Below are positions 43,219 to 52,044 of a DNA stretch of 64,000 bases, in pieces. Origin of the DNA: JTS-RE37 sp041744575. Lineage in GTDB: Bacteria; Bacteroidota; Bacteroidia; Flavobacteriales; Flavobacteriaceae. The notes under the pieces are model-generated. The model ran no database searches and had not been told where the DNA came from. It was given only the letters and a program-made list of their open reading frames with translations. The stretch is from the NCBI GenBank assembly GCA_041744575.1, contig JBGTKP010000033.1, positions 169,889 to 233,888 of the forward strand. Reading direction: 5' to 3'. Positions within the stretch are counted from its first letter, which is position 1. Every line of letters starts with the position of its first letter. The translations under genes and the position numbers were made by a program.

Positions 43219-46200
43219 ATGAAAGTCATCAGAAGGAGATACTGCATATATCGGAAGCACATCCAAAGCCTGTTGCTGCTTTTGTCGTTCATTTCCTTGC
43301 CATGTCAGGTTGTGGCCCAGCTTCCCGTCAATTTTCAGCAGGAAACGGTGGTTGCCGGACTCAATCAGCCCATAGCCTTGGCATTTTTACCTGACGGACG
43401 CCTGATGATCGGGCAAAGGAACGGGCTTATTCTGGTCTCGTCCAATCCCCAGCCCGAATCCCCACCTGTGGCATTTCAACCTGTAATTTCTTTGCCAAAT
43501 GTGAATATTGGTGGTGAACGCGGGGTAACCAACCTGCTGCTGGATCCCCACTTTTCCACCAACGGTTATTTCTATATATTTTACACTCAGGATATTGTTG
43601 ACCAGAGCCGCGTTTCACGCTTTACTTACGACCCCCTTACCAAAACCGCTTCAAGCGTCACTGAGATGATCCTTTGGGAGGATACGACGGGCTTTCCGGG
43701 ATGTTGTCACTATGGGGGCGCTATGGGTTTTCTGGAAGACGGCAGCCTACTGATCGCAATTGGAGATCAGTTTGATGCCTCCCGAGCCCAGGACCTTACC
43801 AGTCCTGCCGGCAAGATACATAGGGTGAATCCATCTGTACCCTGGTACAACGGGAGCCAGCCGGGAAATAACCTCCCATCCGATAATCCCTTATTTGATG
43901 GCAGTCCGGGGCAATTTAATTCTGATGGTACCCTCCAGTCCTTGTTCGGTATTGGTTTGCGAAATCCTTTTACAGGTTATAATGACAGGTCCGGAAGCAG
44001 CTGGAAACTGTATATTGCTGAAGTTGGGGGAAATGATCATGCCAGGGCCTTTGAAGATGTCCATCTGGCACAACTTTCAGATATTGTAGGTGGGCAGGTT
44101 ATTAATTTTGGATGGCCGGCCTGCGGGGACGGCGCCGGTGGGGCTTCCGGAGGCACAAGTGGTACCGGCCGCGATCCTGCAACAGGGGAATGTATTAATG
44201 ATGGGGGCCTGTATTCTGATCCCATCTTTGCCTATCCGCATTCCGGTGGGCAGGCAATTATCATGGGCATTGTGAATCACGGGAATCAATGGCCCCAGGA
44301 ATATGACAATGTCCTTTTTTTCAGCGACTATACGAAGGATTTTATCAGGTACGTTAAACTTGATGAAAATGGTCTGGTTGCCGATTACCCTGCCAGCACC
44401 CCGCCCGGTAAGCCGTCAGCATTTGCGCAGGGCACGGACGAAATAGTAAAAATTGTTCAGGGCCCGGATGGATCTTTATATTGGGCCAGTTTACAACGAA
44501 ATACCAGCAATGGCTACATAAAAAGAATAAAATATACAGGCGGCCTGTCGCCGGTTATAGAAAATTTTGTGGCGGACCCGGTCGCCTCCTCTTCTCCGCC
44601 CCAGGAGGTCGCTTTTCATTTTTCTGCGCTTGATGCTGACAGTTCCCAGGGACAACTGTCCTATACCCTCTTATTCGGGGATGGATCACAAAATACAGGG
44701 ACAATGAATAATGTGCAGATGCCGGTAAACCATACCTATGTTTCCAGAGGTATCTTTACGGCAACGCTGCGTGTCAGTGATGGTAATTATACCACTTCAG
44801 AAGAAATTATCATCCGTGTCGGCACTCCGCCGGATGTCCGGATACTCAGCCCGCAGCAGGGTGATTTGTTTGCTGCCAATCAGCGTATCACCTATTCAGG
44901 CACCACATCTGCCTCCGGGGGGGCAGAGGAGTGGTTTATTGAGCTGAGCAATCAGGGGACCCTTCAGCCAAGATTTACCGGCAGTGGCAGTAACGGAAGT
45001 TTTACCACGGTAAGCTCTGCTGATAATCACGTGGACTTTTCCTTTGAAAAGTGGTACCGAATTACCTACAGGGTAACGGATGCCAACGGCCTCAGTACGG
45101 AAAAGTTTGTAGAAATATTCCCCGACGAGGTTCATACCACTTTCACTTCCAATGTGCCTGATATTGTCATCAGCATTGATGGCGAACCAAGACCGTCTCC
45201 CTACACCTTTGATGATGTAAAAGGACTGGAGCACGAGATTTCGGCTCCTGCCAATGCATGTATTAACGGTGTACAATACAACTTTGTGAACTGGTCTGAT
45301 GGGGGGTCTATTACCCACCTTATCAATATTCCTGAAACGGATCAGACCTTTACGGCAAATTACGTTGCCTCCGGCTCCTGTGACTTTCCCGAAATCCCCG
45401 GAATGGTCCTAAGGTATAAAGGCGATAACGGGGTCACAGCCTCACAAGGGAAGGTAACCCTCTGGGCCAATCAGGCAACGGCCCTCAATGACCTTGTCGC
45501 AGTATCCGGGTCACCTGCACTTATTCCGGGCATACTGAATGGCCACGATGTCATCAGGTTTGACGGAATCGACGATGCGCTTGGGAATAATTCCTTTTCA
45601 GGCCTTCCACTCGGATCCGGCCCCAGATCAGTATTCATGATGGTAAAATATACCAGTGCCAGGTTTGGTGGATTTACGTACGGAACTACTTCTGTGAATC
45701 GTGTATTTGGCCTGGTGGCATCTGCAGGAGGCTGTAATTCGATCCGTGGCACCCTTGCCGTGGAAGGCTGGGGATGTTCCAATATTTCCTTTTCTCAGGA
45801 ACAGGCTTTGGGACAGGGATGGTTAAGCCATTCTGCTGTCTTTGATGGGAGCACGGTACGTCACTACCGGGATGGACAGAGCATAGGAAATAAAGAGCAA
45901 GTCTATAATACGACCGAGGGTAAAATGCGTATTGCAGTGCAACATGATGATTCCAAGTATACCGGAATGGAGATCGCGGAACTTGTGTTTTTTAACAGGG
46001 AAGTGAGTGAGTCCGAAAGGCAGCAGATCGAAAGCTATTTCCAGGAGGAATATTTTGTTCAGACTTCCGGCCCGAATGCGGATCTCTCCCTAAACGTGAC
46101 CTTGCAGGGTAGAATCAATCCGGCGGGTATATATACCGTGGAACTTTATCCTTCAGGAAGTACAACTCCAAAGTACCGGTTTGATGTTCCCGTCAATTCA

Positions 46201-46533
46201 GGAGGTCTGCTCGAAGTTAAAGGAATCCAGCCCGGGGGCTATACCCTTGCACTCAAGCATCCACAATTTTTGCAGCACAGTGAGTTGAGGCAGTTGAACG
46301 CAGGTAAAAATGATTTTCTGATGAGTGCGCTACAGGCAGGGGATGCTAATAATGATAACCGCGTGACTGCCCTGGATTTTTCCGTTCTGGCCGCCTCCTT
46401 TAATTTATCTGCCGGTCAGGCCGGCTTTGATGCAAGGGCCGATTTTAACGGGGATGGGTCGGTCACAGAAGTCGACTATTCTCTGTTAACTGCCAATTTT
46501 AATAATGCAGGAGCTGATCCGGGCGGACTCTAA
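43219..46533 (+). CDS. Secreted PQQ-type sugar dehydrogenase-like protein with PKD, LamG-like and C-terminal dockerin
   Basis: 1104 aa with signal peptide (IQSLLLLLSFISLPCQVVAQ). The glucose/sorbosone dehydrogenase propeller (about 37-447) shows NQPIALAFLPDGRLMIGQRNG, the site-region HYGGAMGFLEDGSLLIAIGDQ, SPAGKIHRVN and GIGLRNPF, as in soluble PQQ aldose dehydrogenases. PKD (450-535), a beta domain, a repeat with NFVNWSDGG (640-722), a LamG/ConA-like domain (727-948), an X-type sandwich (954-1037) and a dockerin follow. The dockerin loops are GDANNDNRVTALDF and ADFNGDGSVTEVDY. No sorting domain. The X-dockerin tail is the same type as in the 3523-aa protein. Proposed partner of the cohesin protein just upstream. 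PQQ use is likely by family but not shown. Confidence 0.87.
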   Translation: MKVIRRRYCIYRKHIQSLLLLLSFISLPCQVVAQLPVNFQQETVVAGLNQPIALAFLPDGRLMIGQRNGLILVSSNPQPESPPVAFQPVISLPNVNIGGERGVTNLLLDPHFSTNGYFYIFYTQDIVDQSRVSRFTYDPLTKTASSVTEMILWEDTTGFPGCCHYGGAMGFLEDGSLLIAIGDQFDASRAQDLTSPAGKIHRVNPSVPWYNGSQPGNNLPSDNPLFDGSPGQFNSDGTLQSLFGIGLRNPFTGYNDRSGSSWKLYIAEVGGNDHARAFEDVHLAQLSDIVGGQVINFGWPACGDGAGGASGGTSGTGRDPATGECINDGGLYSDPIFAYPHSGGQAIIMGIVNHGNQWPQEYDNVLFFSDYTKDFIRYVKLDENGLVADYPASTPPGKPSAFAQGTDEIVKIVQGPDGSLYWASLQRNTSNGYIKRIKYTGGLSPVIENFVADPVASSSPPQEVAFHFSALDADSSQGQLSYTLLFGDGSQNTGTMNNVQMPVNHTYVSRGIFTATLRVSDGNYTTSEEIIIRVGTPPDVRILSPQQGDLFAANQRITYSGTTSASGGAEEWFIELSNQGTLQPRFTGSGSNGSFTTVSSADNHVDFSFEKWYRITYRVTDANGLSTEKFVEIFPDEVHTTFTSNVPDIVISIDGEPRPSPYTFDDVKGLEHEISAPANACINGVQYNFVNWSDGGSITHLINIPETDQTFTANYVASGSCDFPEIPGMVLRYKGDNGVTASQGKVTLWANQATALNDLVAVSGSPALIPGILNGHDVIRFDGIDDALGNNSFSGLPLGSGPRSVFMMVKYTSARFGGFTYGTTSVNRVFGLVASAGGCNSIRGTLAVEGWGCSNISFSQEQALGQGWLSHSAVFDGSTVRHYRDGQSIGNKEQVYNTTEGKMRIAVQHDDSKYTGMEIAELVFFNREVSESERQQIESYFQEEYFVQTSGPNADLSLNVTLQGRINPAGIYTVELYPSGSTTPKYRFDVPVNSGGLLEVKGIQPGGYTLALKHPQFLQHSELRQLNAGKNDFLMSALQAGDANNDNRVTALDFSVLAASFNLSAGQAGFDARADFNGDGSVTEVDYSLLTANFNNAGADPGGL

Positions 46534-46560
46534 TAACTGGATATTCTGACGGGCGGGGAA

Positions 46561-47271
46561 TCACTCCTGCATGGTGTGATAGACGTTCTGCACATCATCA
46601 TCCTCTTCAATTTTTTCAAGAAGCTTTTCAACATCCTGAACCTGTTCGGGAAGCAATGCCTTAGTGATCTGAGGGATGCGCTCAAAGCCGGAAGATAAGA
46701 TTTCAATTTCACGGGATTCCAGTACTTTCTGAATGGCCCCATAACTTTCAAACGGTGCGTAAATAAGGATCCCGTCTTCATCCACAAATACTTCCTCCGC
46801 ACCAAAATCGATCATTTCAAGTTCCAGTTCCTCAGGATCTATCCCCTCCGCCGCTATCCTGAAATTGCAACTGTGGTCGAACATAAATTCCACGGACCCC
46901 GATGTGCCAAGGCTCCCGTCACATTTGTTGAAGTAGCTTCGGATATTGGCTACCGTGCGGGTATTGTTATCCGTTGCAGTTTCTATGAGTACTGCGATTC
47001 CATGTGGGGCATATCCTTCAAACAAAACTTCCTTAAAATCGCCCTGAGATTTGTCCGATGCCCTTTTAATGGCTCTTTCGATATTGTCCTTGGGCATATT
47101 GACCGACTTGGCATTCTGAATGACTGCACGCAGCCTTGAATTGGTATCAGGATCCGGCCCGCCATCTTTTACAGCCATCACAATATCCTTGCCGATCCTT
47201 GTAAAAGCCCTGGACATAGCCGACCAGCGCTTCATCTTACGCGCTTTCCTGAACTCAAATGCTCTACCCAT
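46561..47271 (-). CDS. yebC: YebC/PmpR family regulator
   Basis: 236-aa protein of the YebC/PmpR family, described as DNA-binding regulators and, for some members, as translation factors that relieve ribosome stalling at proline runs. Family signatures are present: GRAFEFRKARKMKRWSAMSRAF at the N-terminus (normally MAGHSKW-like), SRLRAVIQNAKSVNMPKDNIERAIKRA (about 45-71), FEGYAPHGIAVLIETATDN (about 83-101) and GSLGTSGSVEFMF (about 118-130). Normal length. Convergent with the dockerin gene (27-base gap, no hairpin seen). Confidence 0.92.
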   Translation of the reverse strand: MGRAFEFRKARKMKRWSAMSRAFTRIGKDIVMAVKDGGPDPDTNSRLRAVIQNAKSVNMPKDNIERAIKRASDKSQGDFKEVLFEGYAPHGIAVLIETATDNNTRTVANIRSYFNKCDGSLGTSGSVEFMFDHSCNFRIAAEGIDPEELELEMIDFGAEEVFVDEDGILIYAPFESYGAIQKVLESREIEILSSGFERIPQITKALLPEQVQDVEKLLEKIEEDDDVQNVYHTMQE

Positions 47272-47401
47272 AATTCTGATCTATGAACCGACGAGGTACA
47301 AAATTAATAAAGTCTGTGAAAAGAGTGGTGGGAAGATCCTTAAGCCGTCCCCTGTGTGAAGGCCAGGTTGAAGCAGTCATACCACTTACAGGACCTGTGA
47401 A

Positions 47402-47683
47402 TTACCTCAATATACTGTCAATACTATGGGCAAGCGTGAAATCCTTCTCCGTCACGCCTCCGGCATCATGGGTGTTGAGGCGAATTTTCAGGGTATTGTA
47501 AATGTTGGTCCAGTCCGGATGGTGATTCTGCGATTCGCATTCAAAGGCCACGGTGGTCATCGCGGCGAAGGCTTCCCTGAAGTTCTTGAATTTGAAGGTC
47601 GATTCAATAGCCCCATCTTTATAATCCCATCCTTCGAGTTTATCAAGTCGTTCTTCGATTGTTCTGTCTGATAATTTTTCCAT
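47402..47683 (-). CDS. Pterin-4a-carbinolamine dehydratase
   Basis: 93-aa 4a-hydroxytetrahydrobiopterin dehydratase, which regenerates dihydropterin cofactor after aromatic amino acid hydroxylation. The active-site signature ESQNHHPDW-N-YNTLKIRLNTHDAGGVTEKDF is complete, including the paired histidines and the HDAGG motif. The ATG at 47683 (MEKLSDRTIEERL) was preferred to the ATG at 47707 because it gives the normal length and start of the family. Gap of 65 bases to the SDR gene upstream on the same strand. Confidence 0.92.
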   Translation of the reverse strand: MEKLSDRTIEERLDKLEGWDYKDGAIESTFKFKNFREAFAAMTTVAFECESQNHHPDWTNIYNTLKIRLNTHDAGGVTEKDFTLAHSIDSILR

Positions 47684-47748
47684 GCGCACTAATTTTATTA
47701 AGGTCAAAAGGTTTTGGCAAATGAGCTGTAAATATACAGATAAACCCT

Positions 47749-48603
47749 CTATCCCATCACATGATGATCTATGATTTCCTGATAGCTGATCAGAAGATTT
47801 CTGGGTAATTTATTCACTTTTGGCAATACGGCAAGATAGCGTTCGTCATTGGTAGTAAAGACGCGTTTGTAAATCGGATTAAAACTTCCAATGCGGTCTA
47901 CCACTTCCCTGACAAAATCCTCATGGTGAACCAGATCCTGGCTACCAAGGTGGAAAATTCCGCTTTTGTTATGGTTGATCAGATAGTGAACTTGCTGAGT
48001 AAGTCGGTCATCATTGGTCACATTGATAATAAGATTTGGAAATACCTCTACCGGTTCATTGTTCCAGATGGCCTGCTTGATTTCCTTGATCCTGGGGGAA
48101 GTATTCCCGAAAACCATGGGTACCCGAAGAATGCCCATTTGGGCTTTTGGCAACCTGAGAAGCATATTCTCAATACGTATCTTCAGCTTTCCATAAACAC
48201 TTTCGGACAAGGTCTTGTCATTTTCATAGGAGGGGTATTTACTATAGCCATCGAAAACATTCGCTGAGGATAGGAAATAAATTCTGCAGTTGTTTTTAAC
48301 TACATATTCCATTAAATGCAGGTGGGCCTGGATCTGTGCGGAAAAATTCCCGCGGAGCGCTGAAATTATCAGTTGGGGTTGAACTTTTTCCAGGACTTGA
48401 AAGATATCGTCTTCTTCCATATCGTATCGGAAAAACCGCTGGTTCCCCTCAAATGCTTTACGGGCCGAAAAATAAGTGCCATAGCTGTCATAGTAGTTGC
48501 ACAATTCCTTGTAAAGAGCATTTCCGATAAAGCCGCTCCCTCCCAGGATAAGAATTTTTTTAATATTGTCCTCTGGTTCCTTTTTTCCTTTAGCCATAGG
48601 CAC
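47749..48603 (-). CDS. RmlD-like NAD(P)-dependent sugar nucleotide reductase (SDR family)
   Basis: 284-aa extended/atypical SDR. The Rossmann start is ILILGGSGFIGNALYKEL (about 17-34). YFLSSANVFDG (about 108-118), the active-site segment ESVYGKLKIRIENML (about 132-146, YxxxK) and a C-terminal substrate-binding part follow, resembling dTDP-4-dehydrorhamnose reductase RmlD. The lysine-rich N-terminal extension before the nucleotide-binding strand is short. It starts two bases after the gcvT stop, so it shares that transcript. Substrate not predictable. Confidence 0.82.
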   Translation of the reverse strand: MPMAKGKKEPEDNIKKILILGGSGFIGNALYKELCNYYDSYGTYFSARKAFEGNQRFFRYDMEEDDIFQVLEKVQPQLIISALRGNFSAQIQAHLHLMEYVVKNNCRIYFLSSANVFDGYSKYPSYENDKTLSESVYGKLKIRIENMLLRLPKAQMGILRVPMVFGNTSPRIKEIKQAIWNNEPVEVFPNLIINVTNDDRLTQQVHYLINHNKSGIFHLGSQDLVHHEDFVREVVDRIGSFNPIYKRVFTTNDERYLAVLPKVNKLPRNLLISYQEIIDHHVMG

Positions 48604-48605
48604 GC

Positions 48606-49691
48606 TTATCCTTTGAAGAATGGTGGTTTGACAATGGTGGCAGGGATGAGGTTCTTCCGGATGCGAATGTAAATGGTGGCACCTTCTGCAGCATTTTTTG
48701 AGGAGACATATCCCAATCCAATTCCTTTTCCAAGGGAAGGGGACATGGTGCCTGAAGTTACCTGACCCATGACGGCCCCGTCTTTATCCACTATTTCATA
48801 TTCCTGTCTCGGGATTCCCCTTTCCTCGAGTTCAAAGCCAATGAGCTTCATATCCGGACCTGCTTCCTTTTCCATCTTCAGGGCCTGGCTGTTGACAAAG
48901 GATTTGCTGAACTTTGTAATCCATCCCAGGCCGGCAGCGATAGGAGAGGTGCTGTCCGAAATATCATTGCCATAGAGGCAATATCCCATTTCGAGTCGCA
49001 GGGTATCCCTGGCGGCAAGACCTACGGGTTGGATATCGTAAGCAGCTCCGGCCTCAAAAATCCGGTCCCACACCTGTTGTACCTCGGTGTTCCTGCAATA
49101 GATTTCGAAGCCTCCCGAACCTGTATATCCTGTTGCGGAAATGATCACATGTTCTATGCCCGCGAAATCTCCGACCACAAAATGATAAAAGTCGATTCCC
49201 GCCAGATCAACGGATGTAAGCGCCTGCATGGCCTCCACGGCCTTAGGGCCCTGGATGGCAAGGAGAGAATACGTGTCGGATAAATCTCGCATCTCTGCAT
49301 TGTACTCCTTATTGTACTTTAAAAGATGATTCCAGTCCTTTTGGATGTTTGATGCATTTACTACGAGCAGGTAGGTATCCGTCTTTATCCTATACACGAT
49401 AAGATCGTCAACGATACCCCCGCTCTCATTCGGGAAACAGCTGTACTGTGCACGCCCGATCGTAAGTTTTGACGCGTCATTCGAGGTTACCTGCTGAATT
49501 AGTTCGAGGGCTTTGGGACCCTCAATGAGGAATTCTCCCATATGGGAAACATCAAAAACCCCGACCCCTGTGCGGACAACTTCGTGTTCCGCGTTCACGC
49601 CTTCATAGGAGACCGGCATGTTGTATCCCGCAAAGGGAACCATTTTGGCTCCTAATTTCTTATGTGTTTCACTCAGTGCCGTATCCTTCAT
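48606..49691 (-). CDS. gcvT: Glycine cleavage system aminomethyltransferase (T protein)
   Basis: 361-aa T protein: transfers the aminomethyl carbon from H-protein lipoamide to tetrahydrofolate and releases ammonia. Motifs: MVPFAGYNMPVSYEG near the N-terminus, GVFDVSHMGEFLIEGP (about 44-59), YTGSGGFEIYC (about 192-202) and LAARDTLRLEMGYCLYGND (about 226-244), with the catalytic aspartate in AARD. Length is normal. A perfect -7 element (TAAATTTG on its strand, 49718-49711) lies about 20 bases before the ATG. The other gcv genes are not in the window. Confidence 0.95.
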   Translation of the reverse strand: MKDTALSETHKKLGAKMVPFAGYNMPVSYEGVNAEHEVVRTGVGVFDVSHMGEFLIEGPKALELIQQVTSNDASKLTIGRAQYSCFPNESGGIVDDLIVYRIKTDTYLLVVNASNIQKDWNHLLKYNKEYNAEMRDLSDTYSLLAIQGPKAVEAMQALTSVDLAGIDFYHFVVGDFAGIEHVIISATGYTGSGGFEIYCRNTEVQQVWDRIFEAGAAYDIQPVGLAARDTLRLEMGYCLYGNDISDSTSPIAAGLGWITKFSKSFVNSQALKMEKEAGPDMKLIGFELEERGIPRQEYEIVDKDGAVMGQVTSGTMSPSLGKGIGLGYVSSKNAAEGATIYIRIRKNLIPATIVKPPFFKG

Positions 49692-49710
49692 GGTCCTATT
49701 TACAAATGCG

Positions 49711-49718
49711 CAAATTTA
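49711..49718 (-). promoter_or_regulatory. Candidate -7 element for gcvT
   Basis: TAAATTTG on the minus strand, a perfect TAnnTTTG match about 20 bases before the gcvT ATG. No TTG at the proper -33 distance was seen. Confidence 0.4.
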
Positions 49719-49788
49719 CCGAAAATAAATCGATGCGACCGGAAAGATGACTTAGTTTGTGTTTGTTCAGCAAAAGCACATGGATCGT

Positions 49789-51084
49789 TCAGGGATGCAT
49801 CAAATGCTCCTTTAACTGTTGATATCCGGTGATGGGTATAGAAGATTTGGTACGATGCAGCAATTCCTCCAGTTGGGCGGGCACTGTCAGACGCATTCCC
49901 AAAATAGGCTCTATTACATCCAGGAATTTGTATGGATGTGCCGTTTCAAGGAAGATCCCCATACCCCCCGGATGTGATTTCCTGTACTTTTTCAGACCCA
50001 AATACGCCACCGCACCATGCGGATCCGCTACATAACCCGTGGTCCTGAAAATCTCCAGAATGGCCTTTTTGGTCTGTTCATCAGTAAATGAGTAGGAGGA
50101 AAGTTGCTGGGAAAGGGCCTGAAGATCATTGTTGAACAGGTGGCGGATTCTGATAAAATTACTGGGATCACCAACATCCATGGCACTGGAAATAGTGGCT
50201 CTGGAGGGCCGTGGATGGTACTGACCCGTACGCAGAAATTCCGGGACTGTATCATTGACGTTCGTGGAGGCGATAAAATGTACGGAAGGCATTCCAAGTT
50301 TTTGTGCGACCAGGCCCGCACAGAGATTTCCGAAGTTTCCGCTGGGAACAGAAAAGGTTATTTTTTCATACCGGGTTTTTACTTCTTTGAAGGCGAAAAG
50401 AAAGTAAAATAGTTGCGGAAGCCAGCGGGCGACATTGATCGAATTAGCGGAGGTAAATTGTCTGACAGAGCGCAGATCCTTATCCAGAAAGGCCTTTTTG
50501 ACCATTTGTTGACAATCATCAAAAGTGCCCTGGACTTCGAGGGCGGTAATATTCTGACCCAGGGTTGTCAATTGCCGTTCCTGCACATCACTCACTTTCC
50601 CGGAGGGATAAAGGATGACCACCTGAACACCTTCTACGCCCAAAAAGCCATGGGCTACCGCCCCGCCTGTATCTCCGGAAGTTGCGACCAGCACGGTAAC
50701 TGCTTCCGCATTACCCTCGGAGAAGTATCCGAGGCAACTGGCCATAAACCTGGCGCCCACATCCTTGAAGGCCATGGTGGGCCCGTGATATAACTCAAGA
50801 GACGCAATATCCTGCTCAATCTCCACCAAGGGAAAGTCGAATCCCAGGGTATACTGGAGTATTTTTTTCAAAACTGCATCAGGAATCTCTGAACCCACAA
50901 ACTGCCGGATAGCCTGCATGGCAATTTCGGTGTGCGATAAAGATTCGATCTGATTAAAAAAAGAGGCTGGCAGCGGATGGATGCTTTGCGGGTAATATAG
51001 ACCACTGTCAGGAGCGATTCCATTGATCACTGCCTCTTTAAATCCCACTTTGGGTGCCAGCTTATTCAGACTGTAAAACTTCAT
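49789..51084 (-). CDS. thrC: Threonine synthase
   Basis: 431-aa PLP-dependent enzyme making threonine from O-phosphohomoserine, the last step of the pathway. The PLP lysine lies in LYHGPTMAFKDVGARF (about 93-108), the phosphate-binding part in VATSGDTGGAVAHGFLG (about 132-148), and SVPSGNFGNLCAGL (about 245-258) is conserved. Normal length for the short bacterial type. Third gene of the thrABC operon, 34 bases after thrB. A candidate -7 element for a separate gcvT promoter lies downstream, so the operon probably ends near 49789. Confidence 0.95.
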   Translation of the reverse strand: MKFYSLNKLAPKVGFKEAVINGIAPDSGLYYPQSIHPLPASFFNQIESLSHTEIAMQAIRQFVGSEIPDAVLKKILQYTLGFDFPLVEIEQDIASLELYHGPTMAFKDVGARFMASCLGYFSEGNAEAVTVLVATSGDTGGAVAHGFLGVEGVQVVILYPSGKVSDVQERQLTTLGQNITALEVQGTFDDCQQMVKKAFLDKDLRSVRQFTSANSINVARWLPQLFYFLFAFKEVKTRYEKITFSVPSGNFGNLCAGLVAQKLGMPSVHFIASTNVNDTVPEFLRTGQYHPRPSRATISSAMDVGDPSNFIRIRHLFNNDLQALSQQLSSYSFTDEQTKKAILEIFRTTGYVADPHGAVAYLGLKKYRKSHPGGMGIFLETAHPYKFLDVIEPILGMRLTVPAQLEELLHRTKSSIPITGYQQLKEHLMHP

Positions 51085-51118
51085 GAATTTCTTTATTTAC
51101 CCAGCTTTTATAAACCCT

Positions 51119-52039
51119 TTAAATGACCCTTATACCTTCCCTGTTAACTTTGGATACGTGAATATCAAAGTCGATGCCAATGGTTTTATACATTTCCCTG
51201 ATAGCTTCGGCTACCTTTTTCGCTTTTTCAGCCCCTTTGGATAGTGCAAAGACAGAAGGACCGGAACCCGAAATCCCGCATCCAAGAGCGCCTGCCTTTA
51301 AGGCCGACTCCCTGATTTGATCAAATCCCGGGATAAGCATAGATCTTATGGGTTCTATAACATGATCAACCAGTGATCTTCCGATCAGGTCGTAATCTTC
51401 CTTATACAACCCGGCTATCAGACCTCCGACATTTCCCCATTGCTTGATCCCATTCTCCAGGGTAATGGAGGTCTTAAGAATTTTACGCGAATCTGAGGTT
51501 CTCACTTCTATTTGAGGGTGTATGATAGTGGCATATAATTCTTCAGGTGTATGAATGCTTACAATGTCAAGGGGATCATAACTGCGCACCAGAGTGAAGC
51601 CTCCGAAAATAGCAGGAGCCACATTGTCCGCATGGGCAACACCGCTTGCGAGACGCTCCCCCTCCATGGCAAAACGAACCAGGTCCAGGTCGGGAAATGG
51701 GCTGCCGAGTAGCCGGTTGATCCCCCATACGGCCCCGGCCGCACTGGCAGCACTGCTTCCTATACCACTGCCTGCCTTGATATTTTTATGGATCTCCATT
51801 TCAATTCCCCCGGAAAATTCAATTTCCCGGAGCAGGGCCAAAGCGGCAACACCTGCTACATTTCTTTTCGTTTCAAGGGGTAATTGCTGCCCGTGTATGG
51901 CCGTGATAAAGACCCCTGAGATGGCTGTTTTCTTAAGTATCATGATATCGCCAACCCCATCAAGGGCTACCCCCAACACGTCAAAGCCACAGGATACGTT
52001 GGCAATAGTGGCAGGACAAAAAATCTTCAGTGTGTCCAT
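51119..52039 (-). CDS. thrB: Homoserine kinase
   Basis: 306-aa GHMP-family kinase that phosphorylates homoserine with ATP. The ATP-binding glycine/serine motif is GSGIGSSAASAAGAVWG (about 91-107). The N-terminal FCPATIANVSCGFDVLGVAL is the substrate-binding start and the third motif is GALGCGISGSGPSVFAL (about 250-266). Length is typical. It follows thrA by five bases and precedes thrC, giving the standard thrA-thrB-thrC order. Confidence 0.95.
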   Translation of the reverse strand: MDTLKIFCPATIANVSCGFDVLGVALDGVGDIMILKKTAISGVFITAIHGQQLPLETKRNVAGVAALALLREIEFSGGIEMEIHKNIKAGSGIGSSAASAAGAVWGINRLLGSPFPDLDLVRFAMEGERLASGVAHADNVAPAIFGGFTLVRSYDPLDIVSIHTPEELYATIIHPQIEVRTSDSRKILKTSITLENGIKQWGNVGGLIAGLYKEDYDLIGRSLVDHVIEPIRSMLIPGFDQIRESALKAGALGCGISGSGPSVFALSKGAEKAKKVAEAIREMYKTIGIDFDIHVSKVNREGIRVI

Positions 52040-52044
52040 CTCCC

